Positions 24,054-33,224 of a stretch of 64,000 nucleotides of DNA are shown here, piece by piece. Both the position numbers and the translations under genes were made by a program. The DNA is from Clostridiaceae bacterium (GTDB lineage: Bacteria > Bacillota > Clostridia > Lachnospirales > Lachnospiraceae): positions 1 through 64,000 of the forward strand of contig QXWR01000022.1 of the NCBI GenBank assembly GCA_009911065.1. The letters run 5' to 3'. The notes beneath the pieces were generated by a model, which saw only the letters and a program-made list of their open reading frames with translations, searched no databases and was not told the origin of the DNA. How positions within the stretch are numbered: the first letter of the stretch is position 1; every line of letters begins with the position of its first letter.

Positions 24054-24755
24054 ATGGTTTTGGAACAGGAAATAATAATAGAAGGAATCCCATATTCTGT
24101 GGTGATTTCCGATGAGGTAGAAACCCTTCTTGCGGCGAAAGCGGCAGGGAGGGTTATTGTTGGCATGGCGGGAAAAGAAGAGAATCCGCCTCTTTCTATG
24201 GCGCGGTATCTGGTGGAGAGTCTGGAGGCGGCAGACAATCTGTACTTAGAACGAGTGGTAAGGAGGCAGGCACATCTGCCCTGGGTGATTGGGGAGAGCA
24301 GGCGGATATTACTTCGGGAGTTTACATGCGAGGACGCGGACCAGGTATTGCAAGAGCCAGAGGACCAGGACGCAGACCGGGTGTTTTATGAGCCGGACAG
24401 ACTTTCGGCGTATATTGAGAGCCAGTATGGATTGTTTGAGTATGGACTGTGGGCTGTGGTGGAAAAAGAAAGGGGAAAAGTGATTGGAAAAGCTGGAATC
24501 ACCAGAGTGGACAGCCAGGGGAAGATGGAGCTGGCTTATCATATTTTTCGGCCCTACCGCCGCCAGGGATATGGGGAAGAGGCTTGCCGGATAGTGCTTC
24601 AATATGTAAAGGAAGCGTATGACTGCCCGGTTTATGCGGTTCTGGAGGCAGAAAACAACGCTTCCAGAACCTTGTTGGAAAAACTGGGCTTTGCAGTTAT
24701 GGAGCAAAAATGTAGCGAATCAGGGCATCGGTATTATCTCTACGAACCGTGTTGA
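24054..24755 (+). CDS. GNAT-family N-acetyltransferase with an extra N-terminal domain
   Basis: A 233-aa protein. Residues about 85-230 form a GNAT domain of the RimJ/RimL-like class: ILLREFTCEDADQV, then VIGKAGITRV, MELAYHIFRPYRRQGYGEEACRIVLQYV with the acetyl-CoA-binding RRQGYG, and ENNASRTLLEKLGF. The first 80 residues (EIIIEGIPYSVVISDEVETLLAAKAAG, YLVESLEAADNLYLERVVRRQAHLPW) form a separate conserved-looking part that I do not recognise. The acceptor substrate is unknown. The 3' end overlaps the oppositely oriented neighbour by 59 bases, an antisense overlap of coding ends. Confidence 0.82.
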   Translation: MVLEQEIIIEGIPYSVVISDEVETLLAAKAAGRVIVGMAGKEENPPLSMARYLVESLEAADNLYLERVVRRQAHLPWVIGESRRILLREFTCEDADQVLQEPEDQDADRVFYEPDRLSAYIESQYGLFEYGLWAVVEKERGKVIGKAGITRVDSQGKMELAYHIFRPYRRQGYGEEACRIVLQYVKEAYDCPVYAVLEAENNASRTLLEKLGFAVMEQKCSESGHRYYLYEPC

Positions 24756-25419
24756 TGAGAATGCCAAGAAGCGGGTTTGCCCCCAGTCTCATGTCATTGG
24801 CAAAGTCCGTGTCAGACAGATCAATGGCAAAAGCTTTCATCTCGCCGTTTTCTCCGGCAGAATAATACAAATGGTCCTGTACCAGAGATAAAAGCTCAGG
24901 GGGAAGCTCCTTTTCCAGGTCAAGATATCCATCCAGAGCAGCAAAATGCTGGATGGTGGCAGGATCTCCAATCATAATATCCAAATCCTGGGAAAATACC
25001 AGAGCGGAGATTTTGGCCAAGGTAGCGTAGCTTAGTTCACTGGCATTGTCCCCATAAGTAATGTAGGCAGTCTCCACATTGATTCGGTCTTTTTTGCCAA
25101 GATTCTGATATGCGGCAAAGTCCTCTTCCAAAGGTGAGAAATTTACTCCTTCTTCTGAATAACTGTTAATTACCATACAGAACAGGGCGGTTTTAAAAGT
25201 GCTTTGGTAAATAGAGGTGGCTACCACCTGAACAACCAGAAAGGCAGCCACAACAAGGGCCATATGAACTTTATAGTAGGCCCATATATACCAGGCCCTG
25301 TCTTTCCAGGTCATGGCTTTCAGTTTTTCAAGCTCAGTAAGCTCTGGTTTTGGCTCTGGTTTTGAGACGGATTGGGAAGGTTCGTTTTGACGGCGCATGG
25401 ATTCTTCAGTTATTTTCAT
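24697..25419 (-). CDS. Single-pass membrane protein of unknown function
   Basis: A 240-aa protein. After a polar, Pro/Glu-rich N-terminus (EPSQSVSKPEPKPELTELEKLK) comes TWKDRAWYIWAYYKVH and one membrane helix (MALVVAAFLVVQVVATSIYQ, about residues 53-72). The rest, about 170 residues, should lie outside. It contains SALVFSQDLDIMIGDPATIQHFAALDGYLDLEKELPPELL, reminiscent of a solute-binding-like or sensor fold, but I cannot name a family. AAAGGAG lies about 12 bases before the start. It follows the methyltransferase gene on the same strand by 30 bases, so the two are probably co-transcribed. Its 3' end overlaps the GNAT gene. Confidence 0.7.
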   Translation of the reverse strand: MKITEESMRRQNEPSQSVSKPEPKPELTELEKLKAMTWKDRAWYIWAYYKVHMALVVAAFLVVQVVATSIYQSTFKTALFCMVINSYSEEGVNFSPLEEDFAAYQNLGKKDRINVETAYITYGDNASELSYATLAKISALVFSQDLDIMIGDPATIQHFAALDGYLDLEKELPPELLSLVQDHLYYSAGENGEMKAFAIDLSDTDFANDMRLGANPLLGILINTVRRDNTDALIRYIFAP

Positions 25420-25449
25420 TCGGAAGAAATTCTCCTTTCTTTTGGGGAT

Positions 25450-26310
25450 CTATCTTTCCCACCGTCCGGAGGCTCCGCAGGGAAGAATCAGTCTGGACTC
25501 TTTTACCGGAAGGCCGATCTCTTGTGCCTGGACTTGTCCGCCCCATTTGGAACCGATTTCGGTGCCAAGAAGATAGGCCAGCACAGCTGGAGCCAATCCT
25601 GTGGTGTAGGAATTGATCAGGAAAAAAAGCGGTTTTTCTGACAATACCTGACTGCACAGATGAATCAGAGAATGAATGGAATCTTCAATCTTCCAGATCT
25701 CGCCTTTGGGACCCCGGCCGTAGGAAGGCGGGTCCATAATGATGGCGTCATATCGGTTCTGCCGGCGGATTTCCCGCTCTACAAATTTCACACAGTCGTC
25801 TACCAGCCAGCGGATGGAAGCTTTTTCTAAATGGGAGGAAACTGCATTTTCCTTCGCCCAGCCCACCATTCCTTTTGAGGCGTCTACATGTGTGACCGAT
25901 GCTCCGGCCTGGGCAGCGGCAAGAGTGGCTCCGCCGGTGTAGGCAAACAGATTTAATACCCGGACCGGTTCTTTTGCGTTTCGGATTTTTTCCTGACACC
26001 AGTCCCAGTTGACGGCCTGTTCCGGAAAAAGGCCGGTATGTTTAAAATGAAACGGTTTTAGCTGGAAGATCAGTTCTTTATAGGAAATGGTCCATTGGTC
26101 CGGCAGATCAAAAAACTCCCATTGTCCTCCGCCTTTACTGCTGCGGTGGTAGTGGGCGTTTGGATGCTCCCAGCCCGGATGGGATTTTGAGGTGTTCCAG
26201 ATGATCTGCGGGTCAGGGCGGATTAACGTATAATCGCCCCAGCGTTCCAGCTTTTCTTTGCCGGAACAGTCAATGACCTGATAATCTTTCCAATTGTCTG
26301 CAACCCACAT
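25450..26310 (-). CDS. Class I SAM-dependent methyltransferase (RlmI-like)
   Basis: A 286-aa methyltransferase of the SAM-dependent group related to 23S rRNA m5C methyltransferases. The SAM-binding motif I is VRVLNLFAYTGGATLAAAQAGASVTHVDAS near residues 117-146, followed by KGMVGWAKEN, and the catalytic DPPSYGRG near 208. An N-terminal region (GDYTLIRPDPQIIW) and the FPEQAVNWDW segment match the SAM-methyltransferase domain described for RlmI/RlmL-type proteins. The usual N-terminal PUA domain of RlmI is missing, so the RNA target may differ. The start has AAAGGCGG about 9 bases upstream. Confidence 0.85.
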   Translation of the reverse strand: MWVADNWKDYQVIDCSGKEKLERWGDYTLIRPDPQIIWNTSKSHPGWEHPNAHYHRSSKGGGQWEFFDLPDQWTISYKELIFQLKPFHFKHTGLFPEQAVNWDWCQEKIRNAKEPVRVLNLFAYTGGATLAAAQAGASVTHVDASKGMVGWAKENAVSSHLEKASIRWLVDDCVKFVEREIRRQNRYDAIIMDPPSYGRGPKGEIWKIEDSIHSLIHLCSQVLSEKPLFFLINSYTTGLAPAVLAYLLGTEIGSKWGGQVQAQEIGLPVKESRLILPCGASGRWER

Positions 26311-26652
26311 AACAGGGAACCGCCTTTCTTTGCTCCGCCAAGGTGGGCGGGCTGTATGTATTCTTGTGGGTTCATTATAGCGTTATGAGGGGAGAAGGTC
26401 AAGGGGTTCTGGTTTTTCCTCTTCATTTTCATGGCGGAAGGAAGGGGGGATTAAGTAAGGGTAGGAATATCGTAAGAAAATTGTTAGATTAATTATGGAA
26501 ATTTTGGTTGAATCATGGAAGGGATCTTGCTAAAATGGAAGGCAGATCCAAAATATTAAAATACAAAGGAACCAATCATAAAGGAGCAAAATACATAGAA
26601 AACCCTTGATAACAATTTTTATGATTTTTGATGAGGCAAAAGGAGAGACATT
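26311..26652 (+). promoter_or_regulatory. Regulatory region of the first cell-wall-binding protein gene
   Basis: This 342-base gap contains a likely promoter, TTGAAT (26508-26513) and TAAAAT (26531-26536) with a 17-base spacer, which leaves a 5' untranslated region of about 110 bases. Upstream of it, 26472-26496 carries GTAAGAAAATTGTTAG plus an AT-rich tail that is closely matched at 45208-45231 in front of the other repeat-containing secreted protein. The first 150 bases, next to the methyltransferase gene, show nothing else I recognise. Confidence 0.55.
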
Positions 26653-28032
26653 ATGAAAAAACGTAGTTTGGCAGTTTTGGCCCTTGCTGCGATGATGACG
26701 TTTGGCACCACAGGAATTTCGGCAATGGCTGCAGAAGGGTGGGTTCAAGAGGGCGGAAACTGGGTATACTATGACAATTCCGGCAGTCGTATTTATAATG
26801 CATGGCGCAAGGGCGGAGACGGATTGTGGCGGTATTTAAACGGCAATGGAGTGATGGCCATTAGTTCCTGGGTGGATAATGATGATTATTATGTAGGTCA
26901 GGACGGGATTATGATGACCAATCAATGGCTGGAGACCGAAAGCAACCGTTATTCAGGCGCTACGGACTGGTATTATTTTGGCCAGAGCGGCAAGCGGGTG
27001 AGAGAAAAATGGGAAAAGATCAATGATAAGTGGTATCATTTTGGGGATGACGGGGTGATGGAAACCGGCTGGATTCTGGATAATATGTACTACTGTGATG
27101 ACAATGGAGTCATGGTGACTGGATGGCAGCGGTTGTTTGCACCAGATGAGAATGACGACGATTATTATGATTACGGTCCTTATGTGGAAGACGATCAGGA
27201 CGGGAAGCATTGGTATTATTTTACCAACAGCGGCAAGAAAGTAATTCCCAGCAGCAATGGGGACGAGCTGAAACTGAAAAAGATCAACGGCGTGTATTAC
27301 AGTCTTGCAGAAGATGGCGCCATGCAGACCGGATGGAGCTGTATGGTGGGAGATGAGTCGGATAATATTGAGGATTACCGCTTTGTGGATTCCAACGGCC
27401 AGGTCCGGGTGGGATGGTACACCACAGAACCGCCGGAGCATCTTCAGGACAATTATGAACATGATGTGGAATGGTTTTATTTTTCCAACAAAGGAGTTCC
27501 AAAAGTAGGTCCGCCCAGAGGCAGCGCCAAATCCAGTGATCTGGTAAAGATCAACGGCAACACATATCTGTTTGACGACAAGGGAGTTCCTGTATACGGG
27601 CTGCAGAAGATATATCTGGATAATGACGAGACTGAGTATACGGCATATTATTTCGGAAGCCGGAAACAGAGCACCATGTTAAAAGGCCGGCACAACATTG
27701 ATGAAGGCGGAAACACAAGCCAGTTTTACTTTGCCAGCAATGGTAAGGGCTATACCGGAGTTTATGAAAACTCTCTGTACTATATGGGAAAGATTCAGAA
27801 GGCAGATTCCGGCGTCCGTTATCAGGTGTACAGCCTGTGGATTGGAGGAAGTCTAAAGAATTATGTGGTCAATTCCTCCGGACGGATTGCCAAGAATACT
27901 ACAGTAAAAGACCGGGATGGTGTAAAATATAAGACCAATGGCAGCGGAATCCTTCTGAAAGAGGACGACGAGGATGTGGAGGGGAAGACGTACACCGCGC
28001 CAGAAGAGCCGGAGTGGGATTATTTTAATTAA
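26653..28032 (+). CDS. Secreted protein with cell-wall-binding repeats
   Basis: A 459-aa exported protein with a signal peptide (residues 1-27, ending SAMA-A) and at least ten choline/glucan-binding-type repeats of about 20-30 residues. Each has the pattern W-x(n)-YY/WYYF followed by a Gly- and Asp/Asn-rich turn, for example NWVYYDNSGSRIYNAW, DKWYHFGDDGVMETGW, NMYYCDDNGVMVTGW and KHWYYFTNSGKKV. Such repeats bind cell-wall teichoic-acid choline or carbohydrate and hold the protein on the surface. No catalytic domain is visible, so it may be structural or an adhesin. The C-terminus is acidic (EDDEDVEGK). AGGAGAG lies 7 bases before the ATG. Confidence 0.88.
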   Translation: MKKRSLAVLALAAMMTFGTTGISAMAAEGWVQEGGNWVYYDNSGSRIYNAWRKGGDGLWRYLNGNGVMAISSWVDNDDYYVGQDGIMMTNQWLETESNRYSGATDWYYFGQSGKRVREKWEKINDKWYHFGDDGVMETGWILDNMYYCDDNGVMVTGWQRLFAPDENDDDYYDYGPYVEDDQDGKHWYYFTNSGKKVIPSSNGDELKLKKINGVYYSLAEDGAMQTGWSCMVGDESDNIEDYRFVDSNGQVRVGWYTTEPPEHLQDNYEHDVEWFYFSNKGVPKVGPPRGSAKSSDLVKINGNTYLFDDKGVPVYGLQKIYLDNDETEYTAYYFGSRKQSTMLKGRHNIDEGGNTSQFYFASNGKGYTGVYENSLYYMGKIQKADSGVRYQVYSLWIGGSLKNYVVNSSGRIAKNTTVKDRDGVKYKTNGSGILLKEDDEDVEGKTYTAPEEPEWDYFN

Positions 28033-28106
28033 TCGTTTCAATAGTTTCTGTGGACAAGGGGCGTGTGTTTTTTCGTTCACAGAGGGCATGAACAAAACAT
28101 AAAGGA

Positions 28107-28168
28107 AAATCCTGTCGGTTTGCAGTTTGAACGATAATGTTTGAAAAGCAAATGGGCGGGATTTTTTT
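28107..28168 (+). terminator. Terminator after the cell-wall-binding gene
   Basis: AAATCC (28107-28112) pairs with GGATTT (28159-28164), and an inner GTTTGC pairs with GCAAAT by one wobble. A run of seven T follows (28162-28168). It separates the secreted protein gene from the ribosomal promoter at 28217. Confidence 0.7.
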
Positions 28169-28216
28169 GCAGAATAGGTGTCCTGAATGCTTGTTTATGA
28201 TTTTGCAAAAAAGTAC

Positions 28217-28245
28217 TTGCATTTCCAGAAAATCCATGATAATAT
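28217..28245 (+). promoter_or_regulatory. Promoter of the S10-spc ribosomal operon
   Basis: TTGCAT (28217-28222) and TAATAT (28240-28245) lie exactly 17 bases apart. The start of transcription is expected near 28252. The same context, CTTGCATTTC, recurs at the promoter before rpmJ (41481-41490). Confidence 0.75.
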
Positions 28246-28251
28246 AGGAAC

Positions 28252-28484
28252 GCTGTGACATGATAGCTATGAAGCGTGAGGTTGCTGCCGAGTTTTAAGG
28301 CAGGTTTTCCGTGGAGCGAATGTCAAGTTAGGAAACTGACGACAAGTCACTGTACCAATTGAACAGCTGTATTGTTAGCATACAGTAACGCAGTGTGGAG
28401 TCTGATTATGACACACACGGAGAAGTGTACAGTCACCGCTTGTCGTACTTCATCTAAAAGTGCGAAAAGGAGGCGACTTTTTTT
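28252..28484 (+). ncRNA. Structured leader of the S10 ribosomal operon
   Basis: The 230-base leader holds a long-range stem in two parts: ACGACAAG (28339-28346) with CTTGTCGT (28439-28446), and ACTGTAC (28349-28355) with GTACAGT (28427-28433). It encloses a hairpin CTGTAT (28367-28372) / ATACAG (28380-28385) and a GTGTG/CACAC arm. A separate 5' hairpin, CTGCC (28285-28289) with GGCAG (28299-28303), precedes it. The 3' strand of the long stem ends about 20 bases before the AGGAGG of rpsJ, so folding could hide or expose it. I infer feedback control by a ribosomal protein, as L4 does on the E. coli S10 leader, but the shape is not the E. coli one. Confidence 0.6.
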
Positions 28485-28802
28485 ATGGCAAGCCAAGTAA
28501 TGAGAATCACATTGAAAGCTTATGACCACCAGCTGGTTGACCAGTCTGCCGGGAAGATTATCGAGACCGTAAAGAAGACGGGGGCCCAGGTGAGCGGGCC
28601 GGTGCCGCTGCCCACCAAGAAGGAAGTGGTAACGATCTTGAGAGCGGTACACAAATACAAAGATTCCCGCGAACAGTTTGAGCAGAGAACCCACAAGAGA
28701 CTGATCGACATTATCACTCCCAGCCAGAAGACGATGGATGCTCTGTCAAAGCTGGAGATGCCGGCAGGTGTTCATGTAGATATTAAAATGAAACAAAAAT
28801 AA
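28485..28802 (+). CDS. rpsJ: 30S ribosomal protein S10
   Basis: S10 sits in the head of the small subunit and, as NusE, also joins transcription antitermination complexes. The 105-aa frame has the family core [40 protein letters not shown] in its first half (given here in part: [26 protein letters not shown]), the long loop with [16 protein letters not shown] and the C-terminal [14 protein letters not shown] textbook AAAAGGAGG lies 12 bases before the ATG. It is the first gene of the S10-spc operon and is preceded by the structured leader at 28252. Confidence 0.98.
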   Translation: MASQVMRITLKAYDHQLVDQSAGKIIETVKKTGAQVSGPVPLPTKKEVVTILRAVHKYKDSREQFEQRTHKRLIDIITPSQKTMDALSKLEMPAGVHVDIKMKQK

Positions 28803-28852
28803 GCTTTAGTATGATTGCTGTCACAGGCAATCCGCTGTAAGGAGGAAGAAAA

Positions 28853-29488
28853 ATGAAGAAAGCTATTTTAGCTACAAAGGTCGGAATGACCCAGATCTTC
28901 AATGACCAGGGAGTTTTGGTCCCGGTGACGGTTTTACAGGCAGGTCCCTGCGTGGTGACTCAGGTAAAGACCGTTGAAAATGACGGCTACAAGGCGGTTC
29001 AGGTCGGTTTTGTGGACAAGAGAGAGAAATTGATCCGTAAGCCGGTGAAAGGGCATTTTGACAAGGCCGGCGTTGCTTATAAAAGATTTTTGAGAGAATT
29101 TCGTCTGGACAATGCAGAGGAATATTCCGTGAAGGATGAGATTAAAGTGGATATCTTTGCCGCAGGCGACAAGGTAGATGCCACTGCTGTCTCCAAAGGT
29201 AAAGGCTATCAGGGCGCGATTAAGAGATTTGGACAGCACAGAGGACCTATGACCCACGGTTCCAAATTCCATCGCCATCAGGGTTCCAATGGTTCCGCAA
29301 CAACTCCGGGCCGTGTGTTTAAAGGCAAAGGGATGCCGGGACATATGGGCTGCGAGCAGGTAACGGTTCAGAATCTGGAAGTAGTTCGGGTAGATGCAGA
29401 AAACAACCTGATTCTGGTGAAAGGCGCCGTGCCGGGACCGAAAAAGTCTCTGGTGACACTGAAAGAAACCGTAAAGGTTGGCCGCTAA
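28853..29488 (+). CDS. rplC: 50S ribosomal protein L3
   Basis: L3 is an early-assembling large-subunit protein that reaches towards the peptidyl transferase centre through a long loop. The 211-aa length is normal. The N-terminus [15 protein letters not shown] is typical, and the extended loop reads [20 protein letters not shown] followed by [15 protein letters not shown] near residues 122-165. GGAGGAAGAAA precedes the ATG. It follows rpsJ by 50 bases and precedes rplD, the universal S10-operon order. Confidence 0.98.
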   Translation: MKKAILATKVGMTQIFNDQGVLVPVTVLQAGPCVVTQVKTVENDGYKAVQVGFVDKREKLIRKPVKGHFDKAGVAYKRFLREFRLDNAEEYSVKDEIKVDIFAAGDKVDATAVSKGKGYQGAIKRFGQHRGPMTHGSKFHRHQGSNGSATTPGRVFKGKGMPGHMGCEQVTVQNLEVVRVDAENNLILVKGAVPGPKKSLVTLKETVKVGR

Positions 29489-29524
29489 GGGCGGACCCAC
29501 CGAGGAAAGGAGGAACACACAGAA

Positions 29525-30145
29525 ATGGCAAACGTATCTGTTTACAATATGGAAGGCAAAGAAGTAGGCACCATGGAGTTAAGCGACGCAGTGTTTGGCG
29601 TGAAGGTGAACGAACATCTGGTTCACATGGCAGTTGTGGCTCAGCTTGCCAATAAACGTCAGGGAACACAGAAAGCAAAAACACGCGCCGAGGTGTCAGG
29701 AGGCGGCAGAAAGCCGTGGCGTCAGAAGGGAACCGGTCATGCAAGACAAGGTTCAACCAGAGCGCCCCAGTGGACCGGAGGCGGCGTGGTATTTGCCCCC
29801 ACTCCAAGAGATTATACCATCCGCCTTAACAAAAAGGAAAAGAGAGCTGCATTAAAGTCCGCTTTGACCAGCCGGGTTCAGGAGAATAAATTCATTGTTC
29901 TTGACGAGCTGAAAATGGACGAGATCAAGACAAAGAAGTTCCAGAACATTTTGAATAATCTGAATCTGTCCGGAGCGTTGGTTGTGGTTGGCGCAGACAG
30001 CGACAATGTGGTGCTTTCCGCCAGGAATATTCCTGCTGTGAAGACTGCATATGTGAATACGATCAATGTATATGACATTTTGAAATACAATACCGTGGTA
30101 GCTACCAAGGCTGCCGTGGCGAACATTGAGGAGGTGTACGCATAA
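29525..30145 (+). CDS. rplD: 50S ribosomal protein L4
   Basis: L4 binds 23S rRNA near the exit tunnel and in some bacteria represses its own operon. The 206-aa protein has a globular domain with the extended loop [40 protein letters not shown] near residues 55-95 (key parts: [19 protein letters not shown]), which lines the tunnel. The C-terminus [18 protein letters not shown] is also typical. Ribosome site GAAAGGAGG. Its stop overlaps the rplW start by one base. Given the structured S10 leader, L4 is the leading candidate for a feedback repressor here. Confidence 0.98.
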   Translation: MANVSVYNMEGKEVGTMELSDAVFGVKVNEHLVHMAVVAQLANKRQGTQKAKTRAEVSGGGRKPWRQKGTGHARQGSTRAPQWTGGGVVFAPTPRDYTIRLNKKEKRAALKSALTSRVQENKFIVLDELKMDEIKTKKFQNILNNLNLSGALVVVGADSDNVVLSARNIPAVKTAYVNTINVYDILKYNTVVATKAAVANIEEVYA

Positions 30146-30444
30146 TGGCAAACATTCAGTACTATGATGTCATCCTCAAGCCGGTAGTGACCGAGAAGAG
30201 CATGAATGCAATGGCTGATAAGAAATATACGTTCCTGGTTCACACCGATGCCAACAAGAGCATGATTAAGGAAGCGGTGGAAAAGATGTTTCCAGGGACA
30301 AAGGTGGCCCGTGTTAATACCATGAACAACGATGGGAAGACCAAGAGAAGAGGCATGACCTTTGGAAAGACAGCCAAGACAAAGAAAGCGATTGTCCAGC
30401 TGACCGAGGACAGCAAGGAGATTGAGCTTTTTGCAGGACTGTAA
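30145..30444 (+). CDS. rplW: 50S ribosomal protein L23
   Basis: L23 forms part of the docking site for trigger factor and SRP at the tunnel exit. The 99-aa protein matches the family: [44 protein letters not shown] (key parts TEKSMNAM and [11 protein letters not shown]), [17 protein letters not shown] and [10 protein letters not shown]. Its start overlaps the rplD stop (TAATG), so translation is coupled, with GAGGAGGTG inside rplD as ribosome site. A 126-base structured spacer separates it from rplB. Confidence 0.98.
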   Translation: MANIQYYDVILKPVVTEKSMNAMADKKYTFLVHTDANKSMIKEAVEKMFPGTKVARVNTMNNDGKTKRRGMTFGKTAKTKKAIVQLTEDSKEIELFAGL

Positions 30445-30570
30445 AGACAGTCCCCTGGGCTGCCGGGAAGATAAGTAGGAAAGTGTTGGAACGGCAGCAG
30501 AACTACGATTATACCCTGACTCGGAAAGCAGGGTGAAAAACAGGCAAAGTAAGGAAAGGAGTTTGTAGTC
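30445..30570 (+). other. Structured spacer between rplW and rplB
   Basis: This 126-base gap is long for a ribosomal operon. It can fold two hairpins: GCTGCCG (30459-30465) with CGGCAGC (30492-30498), and ACCCTG (30513-30518) with CAGGGT (30529-30534). No T run follows, so it is not an intrinsic terminator. It could be a processing site, a stability element or a protein-binding site. The rplB ribosome site AAGGAAAGGAG lies at its end. Confidence 0.5.
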
Positions 30571-31416
30571 ATGGCAATTAAGACTTATAACCCATATACA
30601 CCGTCCAGAAGGCACATGACCAGTTCTGATTTCAGCGAGATTACCAAATCAACGCCGGAAAAATCTCTGGTTACTTCCTTGAAGAAGAATGCCGGACGTA
30701 ATAATCAGGGCAAAATTACTGTGAGACACCGGGGAGGTGGAAGCAGAAGAAAATATAGAATGATTGATTTTAAGAGAAATTCAAAGGATGGGATTCCGGC
30801 AGTTGTGCTTGGTATCGAATACGATCCCAACCGGAGCGCTAACATTGCTCTGATCTGCTATGCAGACGGAACCAAATCCTATATTCTTGCTCCCGCAGGT
30901 TTGACAGACGGCATGAAGGTGATGAGCGGTGAGACTGCAGAAGCCAAGACCGGCAACTGTCTGCCTCTGGCAAACATTCCGGTGGGCGCTCAGATTCACA
31001 ACATTGAGCTGCATCCGGGAAAGGGCGGCCAGCTGGTTCGCTCCGCAGGAAATTCTGCTCAGCTGATGGCAAAAGAAGGGAAATATGCTACGTTGAGACT
31101 TCCCTCCGGCGAGATGAGAATGGTTCCGATTGTATGCCGCGCTACGATCGGTGTTGTGGGCAACGGGGAGCACAATCTGATCAATATTGGTAAGGCAGGA
31201 AGAAAACGTCATATGGGTATCCGTCCTACGGTCCGCGGTTCGGTTATGAACCCCAACGACCATCCTCACGGCGGTGGTGAAGGCAAGACCGGTATCGGCC
31301 GTCCGGGTCCGAGTACTCCATGGGGCAAACCGGCTCTGGGCCTGAAGACCAGAAAGAAGAACAAACAGTCCAATAAGCTTATCATCAGAAGACGTGATGG
31401 CAAGACGATCAAATAA
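30571..31416 (+). CDS. rplB: 50S ribosomal protein L2
   Basis: L2 is a core large-subunit protein required for subunit joining and peptidyl transfer. The 281-aa protein has the expected N-terminal [20 protein letters not shown], the OB-like RNA-binding region with [22 protein letters not shown] near residue 45, and the C-terminal [32 protein letters not shown] region with the conserved His near residue 231 close to the active centre. Its normal length and intact motifs indicate a working gene. rpsS follows after 20 bases. Confidence 0.98.
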   Translation: MAIKTYNPYTPSRRHMTSSDFSEITKSTPEKSLVTSLKKNAGRNNQGKITVRHRGGGSRRKYRMIDFKRNSKDGIPAVVLGIEYDPNRSANIALICYADGTKSYILAPAGLTDGMKVMSGETAEAKTGNCLPLANIPVGAQIHNIELHPGKGGQLVRSAGNSAQLMAKEGKYATLRLPSGEMRMVPIVCRATIGVVGNGEHNLINIGKAGRKRHMGIRPTVRGSVMNPNDHPHGGGEGKTGIGRPGPSTPWGKPALGLKTRKKNKQSNKLIIRRRDGKTIK

Positions 31417-31436
31417 TTGAAGGAGGATCAAACCCT

Positions 31437-31715
31437 ATGGGACGTTCGTTAAAAAAAGGACCATTTGCAGACGCACATCTGTTAAAAAAGATTGATACAC
31501 TGAACGCGTCAGGCCAGCATCAGGTGATTAAAACCTGGTCCCGCCGTTCCACCATCTTTCCTCAGATGGTTGGACATACCATCGCAGTACACGACGGAAG
31601 AAAACATGTTCCGGTTTACGTGACTGAGGATATGGTTGGCCATAAGCTGGGTGAGTTTGTAGCAACCAGAACTTACAGAGGCCACGGCAAAGACGAGAAG
31701 AAATCCAAACGGTAA
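31437..31715 (+). CDS. rpsS: 30S ribosomal protein S19
   Basis: S19 lies in the head of the small subunit and contacts tRNA and, through the bridge, the large subunit. The 92-aa protein is standard: [19 protein letters not shown] at the N-terminus, [32 protein letters not shown] in the middle (key parts [14 protein letters not shown] and [10 protein letters not shown]) and [14 protein letters not shown] near the end. AAGGAGGAT is placed 10 bases before the ATG. Its neighbours rplB and rplV are in universal order. Confidence 0.98.
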   Translation: MGRSLKKGPFADAHLLKKIDTLNASGQHQVIKTWSRRSTIFPQMVGHTIAVHDGRKHVPVYVTEDMVGHKLGEFVATRTYRGHGKDEKKSKR

Positions 31716-31744
31716 TCACCGCATTTGAAAGGAGGTTATTAGCA

Positions 31745-32131
31745 ATGGCTAAAGGACATAGAAGTCAGATTAAGAGAGAAAGAAACGCGAAAAGGGACAC
31801 CCGTCCGTCTGCCAAGTTATCCTACGCCCGCGTATCCGTTCAGAAAGCGTGTTTCGTTTTGGACGCCATTCGGGGAAAGGATCTGGAGACTGCAATCGGT
31901 ATTGTTACCTACAATCCCAGATATGCTTCTACTTTGATTAAGAAATTACTGGAGTCGGCAGCAGCCAACGCCGAGAACAACAATAATATGGATCGCTCCA
32001 AACTGTATGTGGAGGAGTGCTATGCCAACAAGGGGCCGACCATGAAGAGAGTAAAACCAAGGGCACAGGGCAGAGCTTACCGGATCGAGAAGAGAATGAG
32101 CCACATTACCGTTGTGCTGAATGAAAGATAG
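31745..32131 (+). CDS. rplV: 50S ribosomal protein L22
   Basis: L22 lines the exit tunnel with its beta-hairpin loop, the site where macrolide-resistance changes arise. The 128-aa protein has a basic N-terminal extension (AKGHRSQIKRERNAKRDT) that is longer than in many bacteria, then SAKLSYARVSVQKACFVLDAIRGK and the tunnel loop GPTMKRVKPRAQGRAYRIEKRMSHI near residues 90-115 (key part MKRVKPRAQGRAYRI). AAAGGAGGTT precedes the start. rpsC begins nine bases after its stop. Confidence 0.98.
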   Translation: MAKGHRSQIKRERNAKRDTRPSAKLSYARVSVQKACFVLDAIRGKDLETAIGIVTYNPRYASTLIKKLLESAAANAENNNNMDRSKLYVEECYANKGPTMKRVKPRAQGRAYRIEKRMSHITVVLNER

Positions 32132-32140
32132 GAGGCAAAT

Positions 32141-32797
32141 ATGGGACAGAAAGTTAATCCACATGGCTTGAGAGTCGGTGTTATCAAGGATTGGGATTCC
32201 AAATGGTATGCAGAGGGCGACTTCGCCGATTGTCTGATTGAAGATTATAACATTCGTAAATTTCTGAAGAAGAAACTGTTTGATTCAGGAATTTCCAAGA
32301 TAGAGATTGAGAGAGCTTCCGAGAGAGTAAAAGTCATTATTTATACGGCAAAGCCCGGAGTTGTCATTGGCAGAGGCGGATCTGCTATTGAAAAGCTGAA
32401 AGGGGAAGTTCAGAAGCTGACCGACAAAAAGCTCCTGATTGACATTAAGGAGATCAAGAAGCCAGAGCGTGACGCACAGCTGGTAGCTGAGAGCATTGCT
32501 CAGCAGCTGGAGAACCGTGTGTCTTTCCGTCGGGCTATGAAGTCCACCATGGGTCGTTCCATGAAAGCCGGCGTAAAGGGAATCAAGGCAGCTGTTGGAG
32601 GACGTTTAGGCGGTGCTGATATTGCCCGTACAGAGTTTTACAGCGAGGGTACGATTCCGCTGCAGACTTTGAGAGCGGATATTGACTATGGTTTCGCTGA
32701 GGCAGATACCACCTACGGCAAATTGGGTGTTAAGGTGTGGATCTATAAGGGCGAAGTACTTCCTGCGAAAGGAAACAAGGAAGGGAGCGATAAATAA
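32141..32797 (+). CDS. rpsC: 30S ribosomal protein S3
   Basis: S3 forms the mRNA entry channel and contributes to the ribosomal helicase activity. The 218-aa protein starts [20 protein letters not shown]. It contains a KH type-2 RNA-binding domain with [22 protein letters not shown] around residues 63-84 (GRGG loop) and the C-terminal domain with [31 protein letters not shown] ribosome site lies 7 bases before the ATG. The stop overlaps the start of rplP by one base. Confidence 0.98.
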   Translation: MGQKVNPHGLRVGVIKDWDSKWYAEGDFADCLIEDYNIRKFLKKKLFDSGISKIEIERASERVKVIIYTAKPGVVIGRGGSAIEKLKGEVQKLTDKKLLIDIKEIKKPERDAQLVAESIAQQLENRVSFRRAMKSTMGRSMKAGVKGIKAAVGGRLGGADIARTEFYSEGTIPLQTLRADIDYGFAEADTTYGKLGVKVWIYKGEVLPAKGNKEGSDK

Positions 32798-33222
32798 TGT
32801 TAATGCCTAAGAGAGTAAAGCGCCGCAAACAGTTCCGCGGAAGCATGGCGGGCAAGGCGATGAGAGGAAATACCATCAGCTATGGTGAGTATGGCCTGGT
32901 AGCAACCGAACCCTGCTGGATTAAATCCAACCAGATTGAGGCAGCCCGTGTGGCCATGACCCGTTATATTAAGCGTGGCGGTAAAGTATGGATTAAGATT
33001 TTCCCGGACAAACCAGTTACAGCAAAACCGGCAGAGACTCGTATGGGTTCCGGTAAAGGCGCCCTGGAATATTGGGTTGCTGTGGTAAAACCGGGCAGAG
33101 TGATGTTTGAGATCGCAGGCGTTCCGGAAGAGACTGCCCGTGAGGCATTGCGTCTTGCCATGCATAAGTTGCCCTGCAAATGTAAGATTGCTGCTAAAGC
33201 AGATTTAGAAGGCGGTGAATAA
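32797..33222 (+). CDS. rplP: 50S ribosomal protein L16
   Basis: L16 organises the A-tRNA site of the large subunit. The 141-aa protein begins [20 protein letters not shown] and contains [12 protein letters not shown] sequence (here [15 protein letters not shown]), [17 protein letters not shown] near residue 62 and [20 protein letters not shown] near 82-101 with the conserved Arg that is hydroxylated in some bacteria. A second ATG two codons later is possible. Start overlaps the rpsC stop. Confidence 0.98.
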   Translation: MLMPKRVKRRKQFRGSMAGKAMRGNTISYGEYGLVATEPCWIKSNQIEAARVAMTRYIKRGGKVWIKIFPDKPVTAKPAETRMGSGKGALEYWVAVVKPGRVMFEIAGVPEETAREALRLAMHKLPCKCKIAAKADLEGGE

Positions 33223-33224
33223 CA

